In this document: positions 1 through 6,506 of the stretch, piece by piece | Numbering within the stretch: the stretch's first letter is position 1 | How the letters are laid out: each line of letters begins with the position of its first letter | Notes under the pieces: model-generated | What the model saw: the letters and a program-made list of their open reading frames with translations, nothing else | Database searches by the model: none | Told to the model about the DNA's origin: nothing | Position numbers and translations under genes: made by a program | NCBI GenBank assembly: GCA_937902565.1 | Contig: CALFMX010000082.1 | Location: 1-9,830, forward strand | Reading direction: 5' to 3' | From: an uncultured Spirochaetales bacterium | GTDB lineage: Bacteria; Spirochaetota; Spirochaetia; Sphaerochaetales; Sphaerochaetaceae | Length of the DNA stretch: 9,830 bases

Positions 1-1412
1 TTCAACTGGCCGTCGGTGTCCAGATAGCCCGCGTCGCCCGTGTGGAACCAGCCGTCGGCGCTGCGCGCTTCCTGCGTGGCGTCCGGGTTGCGGTAGTACT
101 CCTTGAACAGGCCGGGGCTCTTCACCAGGATCTCGCCGTTTTCCGCCACGCGGATCTCCACGCCGTCCACCGGGGGGCCGACGGTGTCGTCGCGCACCTG
201 CCCGTCGGGCTGCACGCAGACGAACACCGAGGTCTCGGTGGACCCGTACAACTGCTTGAGGTTGATGCCGATGGAGCGGTAGAACACAAAGAGGTCGGGC
301 CCGATGGCCTCGCCCGCCGTGTAGGCCACGCGCACGCGGCTCATGCCCAGCGCGTTGCGCAGCGGGCCGTAGATCAGCACGTTGCCCAGTGCATAGCGCA
401 TGCGGTCCCAGGCGTTCACGGACTCGCCGTCCAGAATCTTGGTGCCGACGCGGCGCGCCAGCTTCATGCAGGCGCCAAACAGCTTGCGCTTGAGATATCC
501 CGCGTCTTCCATGCGGATCATCACGTGCGTCAGCAGCCCTTCCAGCACGCGCGGCGGCGCAAAGTAATAGGTGGGGCCGATGTCGCGCATGTCGATCGAC
601 ACGGTATCGGGCGACTCGGGATGATTCACCGTGAAGCCCGTGACCAGCAGCTGCGTGTACGAGAACATGTTCTGGCCGATCCAGGCGGGCGGCAGGTAGG
701 CCAGCACGTCTTCCTGGTCGGTCAGCTTTTCCATGTCGGACACGGCGCGCGCGCGGTCGATGAGCGCGTGGTGCGTCAGCACGACGCCCTTGGGCTTGCC
801 CGTCGTGCCGGATGTGTAGAACATCGCCGCGGGGTCCTGCGGCTGCACGGCGGCCACGGCGCGCGCATAGAAGTCCGGGTGCTTGGCCGCATATTCGCTT
901 CCCAACGCTTCCAACTGCTCGTAAGACAGCAGCATGGGATCGGCGTAGTGACGCAAACCGCGCGGGTCGTCGAAGACGACGTGCTTGAGCGCGGGGCATT
1001 GCTCGCGCACCTCGATCATCTTGTCGACCTGTTCCTGGTCCTCGACGATCGCGACGCTGATCTCCGCATCCTGCAGCACGTAGACCATTTCCTGCGCGAC
1101 GGCGTCCTGATAGAGCGGAACCGGAATCGCACCGAGCGACTGCGCGGCCATCATGGCCATGTACAGACGCGGGCGATTCTCTCCGATGACGGCCACGTGC
1201 ATGCCGGGGCGGATGCCCAATGCGGCCAGCCCATGGGCGACGTGCCGGACATGCTCCGCCACTTCGGACCACGTAAGGGTTTGCCAGATCCCCAGATCTT
1301 TCTCGCGTATCGCGGGCCGCGACCCACGAACCTTGGCATGCGTGAACAGCAGCGCCGGAAAGGTGTCCGACGCCGCCGGCATCCGTGCGGATGCGGGCGG
1401 TGTATGTGCCAC
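1..1412 (-). CDS. Long-chain acyl-CoA ligase (AMP-forming), partial at C-terminus
   Basis: This enzyme activates a fatty or other carboxylic acid with ATP to an acyl-adenylate and then makes the CoA thioester in the cytoplasm. 470 codons are visible and the frame is open at the window edge. Motifs in order are YTSGTTGKPKG at residues 199-209 (phosphate-binding loop), TAGEAIG at 365-371, YGSTET at 389-394 and WFHTGD at 455-460. The stretch around residues 305-325 (KRKLFGACMKLARR) resembles the insertion of the long, eukaryote-like FAA1/COG1022 class. The C-terminal lid with the catalytic lysine lies outside the window. I chose GTG at 1412-1410 because GGAGGAG sits 5 nt upstream; ATG at codon 11 is an alternative. 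The gene is divergent from a Crp/Fnr regulator. From memory, such ligases in betaproteobacteria often precede branched-chain-type ABC transporter genes, so the real substrate may be aromatic or branched. High GC, betaproteobacterial style. Confidence 0.93.
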   Translation of the reverse strand, partial: MAHTPPASARMPAASDTFPALLFTHAKVRGSRPAIREKDLGIWQTLTWSEVAEHVRHVAHGLAALGIRPGMHVAVIGENRPRLYMAMMAAQSLGAIPVPLYQDAVAQEMVYVLQDAEISVAIVEDQEQVDKMIEVREQCPALKHVVFDDPRGLRHYADPMLLSYEQLEALGSEYAAKHPDFYARAVAAVQPQDPAAMFYTSGTTGKPKGVVLTHHALIDRARAVSDMEKLTDQEDVLAYLPPAWIGQNMFSYTQLLVTGFTVNHPESPDTVSIDMRDIGPTYYFAPPRVLEGLLTHVMIRMEDAGYLKRKLFGACMKLARRVGTKILDGESVNAWDRMRYALGNVLIYGPLRNALGMSRVRVAYTAGEAIGPDLFVFYRSIGINLKQLYGSTETSVFVCVQPDGQVRDDTVGPPVDGVEIRVAENGEILVKSPGLFKEYYRNPDATQEARSADGWFHTGDAGYLDTDGQL

Positions 1413-1514
1413 GTTGTCTCCTCCGGTTTGGGCGCATCGGGCCAGGAGTCCGCGCGGGCGGCGGTGGCGATGAGGTGCTTGACCAGTTGGTTTTAGATTT
1501 ACGGCAGGAGTTAA

Positions 1515-1539
1515 GGTATAAGGTTGGGTTGCTACCAAC
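1515..1539. promoter_or_regulatory. Candidate operator in the ligase/regulator divergent spacer
   Basis: The 169-bp spacer between the divergent genes contains an inverted repeat GTTGG-N7-CCAAC at 1523-1539. It directly follows the AT-rich hexamer TATAAG (1517-1522, plus strand), whose complement reads TATACC on the minus strand. A dyad beside such an element is where a Crp/Fnr-type protein could regulate itself and the ligase. The arms are only 5 bp and do not match the CRP or FNR consensus. Neither strand has a convincing -35 box, so promoter assignment is weak. Confidence 0.3.
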
Positions 1540-1581
1540 TGTCACCATCGCGACATTCAAGGAACTTTTAGGGTATTCCCG

Positions 1582-2283
1582 ATGCAGCTATCCGACTCCC
1601 TGCAACTGGCCGCGGCCTGGTTTCGCGTACTCGACGCCGAGCAGCAAGCGCGCGTCGAGCGAGACCTGTCCGTGCAGCAGGTTGCCGCCGGGTCGATCAT
1701 AGAACGCAAAGGCGAACTCGCCCAGGCATGGATCGGCGTGCTGGCCGGCCTGGTGAAGGTGTCGGTGGGCAACGCCGAAGGCAAGGTCGCTTCGCTCACG
1801 GGCGTGCCTGCCGGGGGCTGGATCGGCGAGGGCTCGCTGCTCAAGCGCGAAGTCCGCAAGTACGACATCGTGGCGCTGCGCGATTCCGTCGTCGCGCGCC
1901 TGCCGGCCGCCACCTTCGACTGGCTGCTGGACACCAGCATCCCCTTCAACCGCTATCTGCTCCATCAATTGAACGAGCGCGTGGCGCAGTTCATCGGCAA
2001 GGCGGAGTACGACCGTCTGCTGGACCCGGACGCGCGCGTGGCCCGCTGCCTGGCCGAACTGTTCAATCCTTTGCTGTATCCCGGCATGGGGATGCGCCTG
2101 ACGATTACCCAGGAAGAAGTAGGCTATCTGGCCCGGGTATCGCGCCAGCGGGCCAACCAGGCGCTGCGCAAGCTGGAAGAGGCCGGCCTGCTGAATGTCG
2201 AGTACGGCGCCGTGCGGGTGCTGGATCTGGACGGATTGAAACGCTATGGCGCAGATGCGGTGAGCGGGCAGCGCGATGAGTAA
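1582..2283 (+). CDS. Crp/Fnr family transcriptional regulator
   Basis: This 233-residue protein has the usual length and two-domain plan of the family. A cyclic-nucleotide-binding-type beta barrel spans about residues 13-115 (core IGEGSLLKREVRKYDIVALR at 81-100). A long dimerisation helix follows, then a winged helix-turn-helix at about 150-220. The recognition region is ITQEEVGYLARVSRQRANQA (175-194). There is one cysteine (C156), so it lacks the cysteine set FNR uses for an Fe-S cluster. The Arg-Ser pair that contacts cAMP in E. coli CRP is not evident after the GE motif, so cAMP binding is doubtful and the effector is unknown. The ATG at 1582 has TAGGG 8 nt upstream. It probably regulates the divergent acyl-CoA ligase gene. 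It is the last intact betaproteobacterial gene before the left junction. Confidence 0.93.
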   Translation: MQLSDSLQLAAAWFRVLDAEQQARVERDLSVQQVAAGSIIERKGELAQAWIGVLAGLVKVSVGNAEGKVASLTGVPAGGWIGEGSLLKREVRKYDIVALRDSVVARLPAATFDWLLDTSIPFNRYLLHQLNERVAQFIGKAEYDRLLDPDARVARCLAELFNPLLYPGMGMRLTITQEEVGYLARVSRQRANQALRKLEEAGLLNVEYGAVRVLDLDGLKRYGADAVSGQRDE

Positions 2284-2617
2284 GCGCCAAGGACTGCGCT
2301 GCAGGCAGATGGCGAGGTGGCGCGCAGCGTAAGTGCCACTTCAGTAACGACGATCGCGCAATTGCTGACGGTGAAACACCGCGTATGAAAAAGAACCTTC
2401 TGATGTTGCTCCGTCAGCTTGTCGATGATTGGATTGTAGCTTGTTGCTAAAACCTTTGTGTCCTCGTCGTGTTGGCGTATTCGTTCCAATCGATTCGAAT
2501 CGATAGATTGATTATCGACTCAAAATGAATCGATAGATGAATCGATAGGCGTATCATTGCACATATCTTTGGGGAATTGGATACATCTGTCGCTATCAGG
2601 CTTGCTATCTTGATTAA
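2284..2617. other. Gene-free transition zone containing the probable left genome junction
   Basis: No convincing gene lies between the Crp/Fnr stop codon and the stop of the minus-strand HTH-pRiA4b gene. The first about 100 bases are still GC-rich; the rest drops sharply in GC and includes the ATCGAT repeat cluster. A minus-strand frame (2244-2489, TTG start) stays open but resembles no family I know. The stop codon of the right-hand gene lies in a 10-bp palindrome, TGATTAATCA (2611-2620). I see no terminator with a U-tract for either convergent gene. Confidence 0.6.
2489..2548. repeat. ATCGAT palindrome cluster with three GAATCGATAG repeats
   Basis: ATCGATTCGAATCGAT at 2489-2504 is a perfect 16-bp palindrome. 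GAATCGATAG occurs three times in direct orientation at 2497-2506, 2527-2536 and 2539-2548. ATCGAT occurs four times within 58 bp. Such clustering suggests protein-binding sites (operator or iteron-like) or a recombination site. It lies in a low-GC gap where the two genome types meet. No adjacent replication or integrase gene is present, so the role is unknown. Confidence 0.75.
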
Positions 2618-4186
2618 TCAGATCATGTGCTTGGGGTTCACGTTCCTCCCTGTCCATCCCTGCCCTCGTGCCCACTCCTTCATTGATTGGGCCTCTTCTC
2701 TCTCCCCTTCGTGGATGGTCTGTAGCATCTCGATATACCCTGATATGTGCCCACAGTCGTCCACGACATTGCGGCCATCCTTTGCGATGCAGATGGGCCT
2801 TCCGGTGGCGATGACGGTGGCTGCTGTCTCATCATCTACGCTCTTGTTATCTTTGCCAAACTCCTTGATGAGGGTGATGTCGATCTGCCACCCATCACCA
2901 TAGTCGTAGCTGTAGAGTAGGGTATCGGTGATGGGCATGACGTTCTTTGGTTCTGCCTCTTCGCGAAGATGAACCATATGGCTAGTGGCACGGAAGAATG
3001 CAAGCATATCACGAGCACCCTCTTCTTTTGATATCTCCGTGTACGCAACGTCTCGGTAGGCGGAGTATTGAAGCACATCACTACTGTTGCTCTGCAGGGC
3101 GGCATTCTTTGCTATCTCGATTTCCACGGGATTCAATGAAAGAATTTCGCTGAGCCTAAGGCTCTCTTTCAAGACATACGGTATGCCGCTATCGAAAGAG
3201 ATGGCAGACAGCAGCTCCTGTACCGATATATCTTCGAATTTGACACTCCTTGGTTCACCTTTCTCGCCCCAATACAACGGATCTACTTCTAATATGGGTA
3301 TACGGCGTGCCCAGTTCATAATCTCAGCCTGATTGTCGATCCAGTAGTCACTAAACCCGCGGTACTCGTACTGCTTTCGATACTTTGACCTCATCCAGGT
3401 CCTCGGGCTCTTGGACTCATCATAGTCATCATCCCAGAACTCATCGTTGAAGGTCCTGTTCGGAAACTTGAGGTAGTAGCCGAAGACCGGGGCGATGTCC
3501 AAGAGCCTTCCCTCCGTCAAAGACTCATAGAGGTGTTCGGGCAATTCGAATTTGTGCAGGTGACTGTTGGTCCACCCAAAGGCCATGTTGATGAGGAAGT
3601 GGAGCTGATGGAGCGCCAAGGAGGAGGGGACGATGACATCCCTCGAGATGGATGTCGTGACCCCTCCGTACGTGGCAAGGATCTTGGCTTCACTCTCATC
3701 CATGGTATCAAGGCGGGAGTGACGTAGCTCGAGGTGGAGCTGCATTGCATAATGGCTCTTCTCTTTTGCAGGTTCGGTGGTCTCTCTTTCTAGAGCCAAG
3801 GCGTCGACTCCATCACGGTCGCGCTCTTGGCTTTTTTTTGCATATGAGCGGTTACGCTCTCGATACTTCTCGCTGCGGATGGCAGTGTCGGACTTGGCCT
3901 CCTCATCATATAAGCCCCGCTCGTAGGGGAGGTAGTTCTGTACCATCACGGCGCTGATCTTGAGCTCCTCTGCGATCTCTTGTGACGTCTTGCCTTTTTG
4001 AGAGAGCTCTCTGATCTCCCTCGATCGTTCACTCTCCCAGAGGCCCTCGGTGATGAGGATCTTGCGCACCTTCGTCGTCGAGACCTCGGTCTGGAGGGCG
4101 GTCTTGTTGATGGACTGTGTTCGCTCATAGGCCTCTATCACTGTTTCGACAATCTCTTTTTTCGGTGTTTCTGTTCGTTTTGCCAT
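2618..4186 (-). CDS. Helix-turn-helix / plasmid pRiA4b ORF-3-like fusion protein
   Basis: This 522-residue protein has an N-terminal DNA-binding part and a split C-terminal domain. Two helix-turn-helix-like segments lie at about 27-48 (INKTALQTEVSTTKVRKILI) and 56-88 (SQEIAEELKISAVMVQNYLP), followed by a charged linker at about 100-143. The pRiA4b ORF-3 family signature begins at about 146 with YAMQLHLELRHSRLD and LHQLHFLINMAFGWTNSHLH. It resumes at 425 with YSYDYGDGWQIDI and then PICIAKDGRNVVDDCGHISG (464-483). About 200 residues separate the two halves, much more than in the compact family members I know. I chose ATG 4186 (MAKRTE) over the upstream TTG 4228 because AAGGAGAG (4194-4201) precedes it by 7 nt and a promoter overlaps the longer start. 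The molecular function of the family is not established; a regulatory role is inferred from the HTH segments. The gene is divergent from the DUF4143 ATPase. Confidence 0.85.
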   Translation of the reverse strand: MAKRTETPKKEIVETVIEAYERTQSINKTALQTEVSTTKVRKILITEGLWESERSREIRELSQKGKTSQEIAEELKISAVMVQNYLPYERGLYDEEAKSDTAIRSEKYRERNRSYAKKSQERDRDGVDALALERETTEPAKEKSHYAMQLHLELRHSRLDTMDESEAKILATYGGVTTSISRDVIVPSSLALHQLHFLINMAFGWTNSHLHKFELPEHLYESLTEGRLLDIAPVFGYYLKFPNRTFNDEFWDDDYDESKSPRTWMRSKYRKQYEYRGFSDYWIDNQAEIMNWARRIPILEVDPLYWGEKGEPRSVKFEDISVQELLSAISFDSGIPYVLKESLRLSEILSLNPVEIEIAKNAALQSNSSDVLQYSAYRDVAYTEISKEEGARDMLAFFRATSHMVHLREEAEPKNVMPITDTLLYSYDYGDGWQIDITLIKEFGKDNKSVDDETAATVIATGRPICIAKDGRNVVDDCGHISGYIEMLQTIHEGEREEAQSMKEWARGQGWTGRNVNPKHMI

Positions 4187-4210
4187 TGCTCTGCTCTCCT
4201 TCATGAGTAC

Positions 4211-4239
4211 GGTATAGCATAGCTTCAATGTCGTGTCAA
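4211..4239 (-). promoter_or_regulatory. Sigma70-type promoter for the HTH-pRiA4b gene
   Basis: Read on the minus strand, TTGACA (4239-4234) is followed after exactly 17 nt by TATACC (4216-4211). The predicted transcript starts near 4204, about 20 nt before the ATG at 4186, which leaves room for the AAGGAGAG ribosome binding site. This supports the shorter start over TTG 4228. Confidence 0.65.
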
Positions 4240-4266
4240 TAATAATAATGTTGTGTCAATAATATT
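4227..4266. repeat. Two tandem 20-bp repeats covering the -35 region
   Basis: The unit AATGTCGTGTCAATAATAAT (4227-4246) is followed directly by AATGTTGTGTCAATAATATT (4247-4266), 17 of 20 identical. Each copy carries a TTGACA hexamer on the minus strand; only the promoter-proximal one has a correctly spaced -10. The second copy could be a regulator-binding site or a result of replication slippage. Confidence 0.8.
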
Positions 4267-4361
4267 AATTTGGATTCTACCCTGTACCTATGCGGTAGCG
4301 ATGTGGTGACTGTGGAATATCTGACTATTTTATGTTCATTGCGGATTCCCAGAAGGAGGGA

Positions 4362-4390
4362 TTGACGCCAACAATACTAGCGAATATCAT
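4362..4390 (+). promoter_or_regulatory. Sigma70-type promoter for the DUF4143 ATPase gene
   Basis: TTGACG (4362-4367) and TATCAT (4385-4390) are separated by 17 nt. The transcript would start near 4397, about 24 nt before the ATG at 4421, leaving space for TAGGAG at 4407-4412. The -10 lies inside the first copy of a 14-bp direct repeat. Confidence 0.55.
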
Positions 4391-4424
4391 GAAATATGTT
4401 AAATAGTAGGAGCGAATATCATGA
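4379..4424. repeat. 14-bp direct repeat spanning the -10 and the start codon
   Basis: AGCGAATATCATGA occurs at 4379-4392 and again at 4411-4424, 32 bp apart. The first copy contains the predicted -10; the second contains the ATPase start codon. The first copy also opens a five-codon frame (MKYVK, 4389-4406) without a clear ribosome binding site. The spacing of about three helical turns suits paired binding sites, but duplication by slippage is also possible. Confidence 0.7.
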
Positions 4425-5596
4425 TTAATAAGCAGTATATCCACCGTGTTGTACGATTGAAGGAGCAGCTTTCAAGGAAATCCCAATTCCTATTGGGACC
4501 ACGCATGACCGGAAAATCCTCGTACATCAGAAATGAGCTCTCCGATACGGTCAAACTGTATTGGAACTTGCTTGATGGGAGGTTGCAGATGAGAGCGCTC
4601 TCCGACCCCGCTTTGCTGAGAGAGGAGATAGAGGCTCGCAACCTTCATGATTGCATTGTAGCGATTGATGAAATTCAGAAAGTCCCGCACCTGCTCGAAG
4701 AGGTGCATCTTCTCATTGAAGAGAGGAATATCAGGTTCCTCCTCACCGGATCGAGTGCCAGAAAGCTTAGAGGTGGAGGGGTGAATCTCTTGGGTGGACG
4801 GGCAGGGTACATGGCCATGCACCCCTTCGTGTATCCGGAGATCCTGGATACCGAATACAGCCTGGAAAAGATCTTCACCTCAGGGTTGCTGCCTATGGCA
4901 TTTCTCTCAGAGAATCCTGAGCAAGATCTCTATGACTATGTAACGCTGTACCTGACTGAAGAGATCAAGGCTGAGGGAGTGACAAGAAAACTTCCCCAAT
5001 TCTCAAGATTTCTTGAAGTGGCTGCTCTTTCGAACACAGAAATGCTCAACTTCACCAATATTGCCAGTGATGTGGGCGTCTCACGGCAAACGGTAACTGA
5101 TTGGTATCAAATCCTTGAAGACACGCTCATTGGGTACCAGCTGCCGGCGTATCGCAAAGGGAAGATACGAAAGACCTATGGTATGCCTAGGTTCTACTTC
5201 TTCGATCTTGGTGTTGCACGAATCCTACAGAATACTCCTGCTCCCATGAAGGGCCAAAGTGAGTATGGGACATTCTTTGAGCAGTACCTGTTCATGGAGC
5301 TTCGCTCCTATCTTGATTACTCCCAAAGCAGGGAGACGCTGAGCTACTGGAGATCCACCAGTGGTTTTGAGGTTGATTTCATCCTCGGTGATACCGTTGC
5401 CCTTGAAACGAAGGCTTCAAGTCGTATCGATTCTCGAGATCTCAAAGGGCTCAAAGCCCTTGAGGAGGAGGGAATCTGCCAACGCTATATACTCGTCTGC
5501 ACTGAAGAGCGACCGAGAAGGTTGAGCAGTGGTATTGAGATCATGCCATGGAAGTATTTCTTGCAGTTACTCTGGGAGGGGAAGATCATTGCATGA
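4421..5596 (+). CDS. ATP-binding protein, AAA_14 domain with C-terminal DUF4143
   Basis: This 391-residue protein has the normal length of this widespread ATPase family. The Walker A motif GPRMTGKSS is at 26-34, Walker B CIVAIDEIQ at 78-86, and a sensor-like LLTGSSARKL at 107-116. A helix-turn-helix-like segment, IASDVGVSRQTVTDWYQILE, is at 214-233 in the DUF4143 part. The C-terminal FEVDFILGDTVALETKAS (316-333) has the D-x(n)-ExK pattern (D319, E329, K331) of a PD-(D/E)XK nuclease-like fold. Methionine replaces the common glutamine in the P-loop (GPRQTGKT in many members), which should not prevent nucleotide binding. ATG 4421 has TAGGAG 8 nt upstream. Family members are common in accessory regions and their cellular role is mostly unknown. 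The promoter and divergent neighbour suggest it is transcribed separately from the HTH-pRiA4b gene. Confidence 0.92.
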   Translation: MINKQYIHRVVRLKEQLSRKSQFLLGPRMTGKSSYIRNELSDTVKLYWNLLDGRLQMRALSDPALLREEIEARNLHDCIVAIDEIQKVPHLLEEVHLLIEERNIRFLLTGSSARKLRGGGVNLLGGRAGYMAMHPFVYPEILDTEYSLEKIFTSGLLPMAFLSENPEQDLYDYVTLYLTEEIKAEGVTRKLPQFSRFLEVAALSNTEMLNFTNIASDVGVSRQTVTDWYQILEDTLIGYQLPAYRKGKIRKTYGMPRFYFFDLGVARILQNTPAPMKGQSEYGTFFEQYLFMELRSYLDYSQSRETLSYWRSTSGFEVDFILGDTVALETKASSRIDSRDLKGLKALEEEGICQRYILVCTEERPRRLSSGIEIMPWKYFLQLLWEGKIIA

Positions 5597-5709
5597 GGAG
5601 AAGAGGCGTCCAACGGTGCTCAATGGAATGCGTTACTATGACCTCACCCATCTTGTACCCACGCACCCTTGTTTGATAGCATCGCTCAATTGGATGGAAG
5701 GGGACAGGT

Positions 5710-5829
5710 GTGGCATACTCTGAGCAGGATTGGCAGAAGGCGAAGAAGCTCTGTAGGCTCAATGGGGAGGATATCCGTATCGCCCGGGAGATGGGGCTCA
5801 ACCCCAGGAGCCTGATACAGAACATCTAG
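5710..5829 (+). pseudogene. Small conserved protein stopped early by TAG
   Basis: A GTG start at 5710 with AAGGGG 6 nt upstream opens a 39-codon frame ending in TAG at 5827-5829. The product includes YSEQDWQKAKKLCRLN, DIRIAREMGL and NPRSLIQNI. This resembles a family of small proteins that I remember as having a MA(K/R)ELGLNPRxLIKNIPSKxQQWK core followed by a WI-rich end. After the TAG the same frame continues SKDQQWKERQ, which fits the conserved part of that family, with the stop at the expected proline. The gene therefore looks recently interrupted rather than naturally this short. It is not a single-base change from a proline codon, so the history is unclear. It lies 40 bp before the DUF6880-like gene and probably shared its transcript. 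The family match is from memory and needs a search. Confidence 0.6.
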
Positions 5830-5869
5830 AGCAAAGACCAACAATGGAAAGAGCGGCAGGAGAAAGGCC

Positions 5870-6382
5870 ATGGAAACGGTAGCAGAGTACAATCGTATCA
5901 AAGAACAGTTGATGAAGAGAGAACAGGGTGTATTGGTTGATGCACTCTTGACCTTGGCCCTGGAGTCTCCATCTGCGCTCATGATGGTCAAGGGCCTGAT
6001 ATCCTCATCAGAAGAGCGGGTCGCACTCTTTCGTCGCAACATCGAGAGGATCACCGGCCAAAGTCGAGGTAACTATCTCAGCGGAAATCAGATCTTCGAT
6101 ATCCTTAGGCGCTCCCTTGACCTCTTGGATCCGGAGCACCTGGATCCAAAGCTCGGCCTTGAGCTGATGGAGGCATTCTACAGCGCCGACTCCTGGGCGT
6201 TTGAATCTACCAACACACTCGATTTTGATTTTGAGTGCCTCTTCTCCGATGACGCCTGTTCCCTCTTCTCTGAATTTGCTGTGCGTTGCCCCGATATAGA
6301 GTACGCCCGGGAGGTTCAGAAGCGCCTGCTTGCTGTGGATGGCTATGGGGTGCGGGGCACTCTCGAAGAGATAGCCCTGTAA
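5870..6382 (+). CDS. DUF6880-like protein, short form
   Basis: This 170-residue acidic, mostly helical protein has no signal peptide or membrane segment. The order of motifs is VDALLTLALESPSALMMVKGLI (23-44), EERVALFRRNIERI (48-61), LELMEAFYSADSWAFE (97-112), LFSDDACSLFSEFAVRC (124-140) and DGYGVRGTLEEIA (157-169). This matches, from memory, the N-terminal part of DUF6880 proteins, which carry an equivalent AAFYETD motif and a GYGVRDxL motif but run to 400 or more residues. The present frame ends just after that second motif, so it is either a natural short form or a truncated gene; no continuation is evident after the stop. ATG 5870 has AGGAG 7 nt upstream. Function is unknown. Confidence 0.75.
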   Translation: METVAEYNRIKEQLMKREQGVLVDALLTLALESPSALMMVKGLISSSEERVALFRRNIERITGQSRGNYLSGNQIFDILRRSLDLLDPEHLDPKLGLELMEAFYSADSWAFESTNTLDFDFECLFSDDACSLFSEFAVRCPDIEYAREVQKRLLAVDGYGVRGTLEEIAL

Positions 6383-6385
6383 GAG

Positions 6386-6402
6386 GCGCTCATCATGAGC
6401 GC
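6386..6402. repeat. 17-bp palindrome just after the DUF6880-like stop codon
   Basis: GCGCTCAT (6386-6393) and ATGAGCGC (6395-6402) are perfect complements around a single C. The dyad begins 4 nt after the TAA. It could form a hairpin in the mRNA, but the following bases (ATTCGTGT) are not a U-tract, so it is not a standard intrinsic terminator. It may be an RNA-stability element or a protein-binding site. Confidence 0.75.
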
Positions 6403-6506
6403 ATTCGTGTCTATACATGTCCCCAATCGTCCTCTCAGATGGTAGTATCTAAGAGAGCCAAGCGTGACCCATCATTATTGGCGATGGTGTTAGACAGGAG
6501 GGTAGG

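Noticed and set aside
42..1496. 484-codon plus-strand open frame opposite the acyl-CoA ligase
   Set aside because: It is antisense to a gene with all its motifs in order. It is histidine-, valine- and arginine-rich with no family motif, as expected for a shadow frame in high-GC DNA.
1728..2279. 183-codon plus-strand frame inside the Crp/Fnr gene
   Set aside because: Arginine-, alanine- and glycine-rich shadow in another frame of a well-supported gene.
2290..2331. Terminator after the Crp/Fnr gene (CGCTGC and GCAGCG arms)
   Set aside because: Only a 6-bp stem with a loop of about 22 nt and no U-tract.
2244..2489. 81-codon minus-strand frame with TTG start
   Set aside because: No family recognised, no clear ribosome binding site, it overlaps the end of the Crp/Fnr gene and crosses the compositional transition. 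It could be a gene remnant, but there is no positive evidence.
5596..5709. Short plus-strand frames between the ATPase and the small ORF
   Set aside because: Frames such as 5622 onward are short, lack family resemblance and have no clear ribosome binding site.
6386..6402. Intrinsic terminator after the DUF6880-like gene
   Set aside because: The stem is perfect but the loop is a single base in sequence and no U-tract follows.
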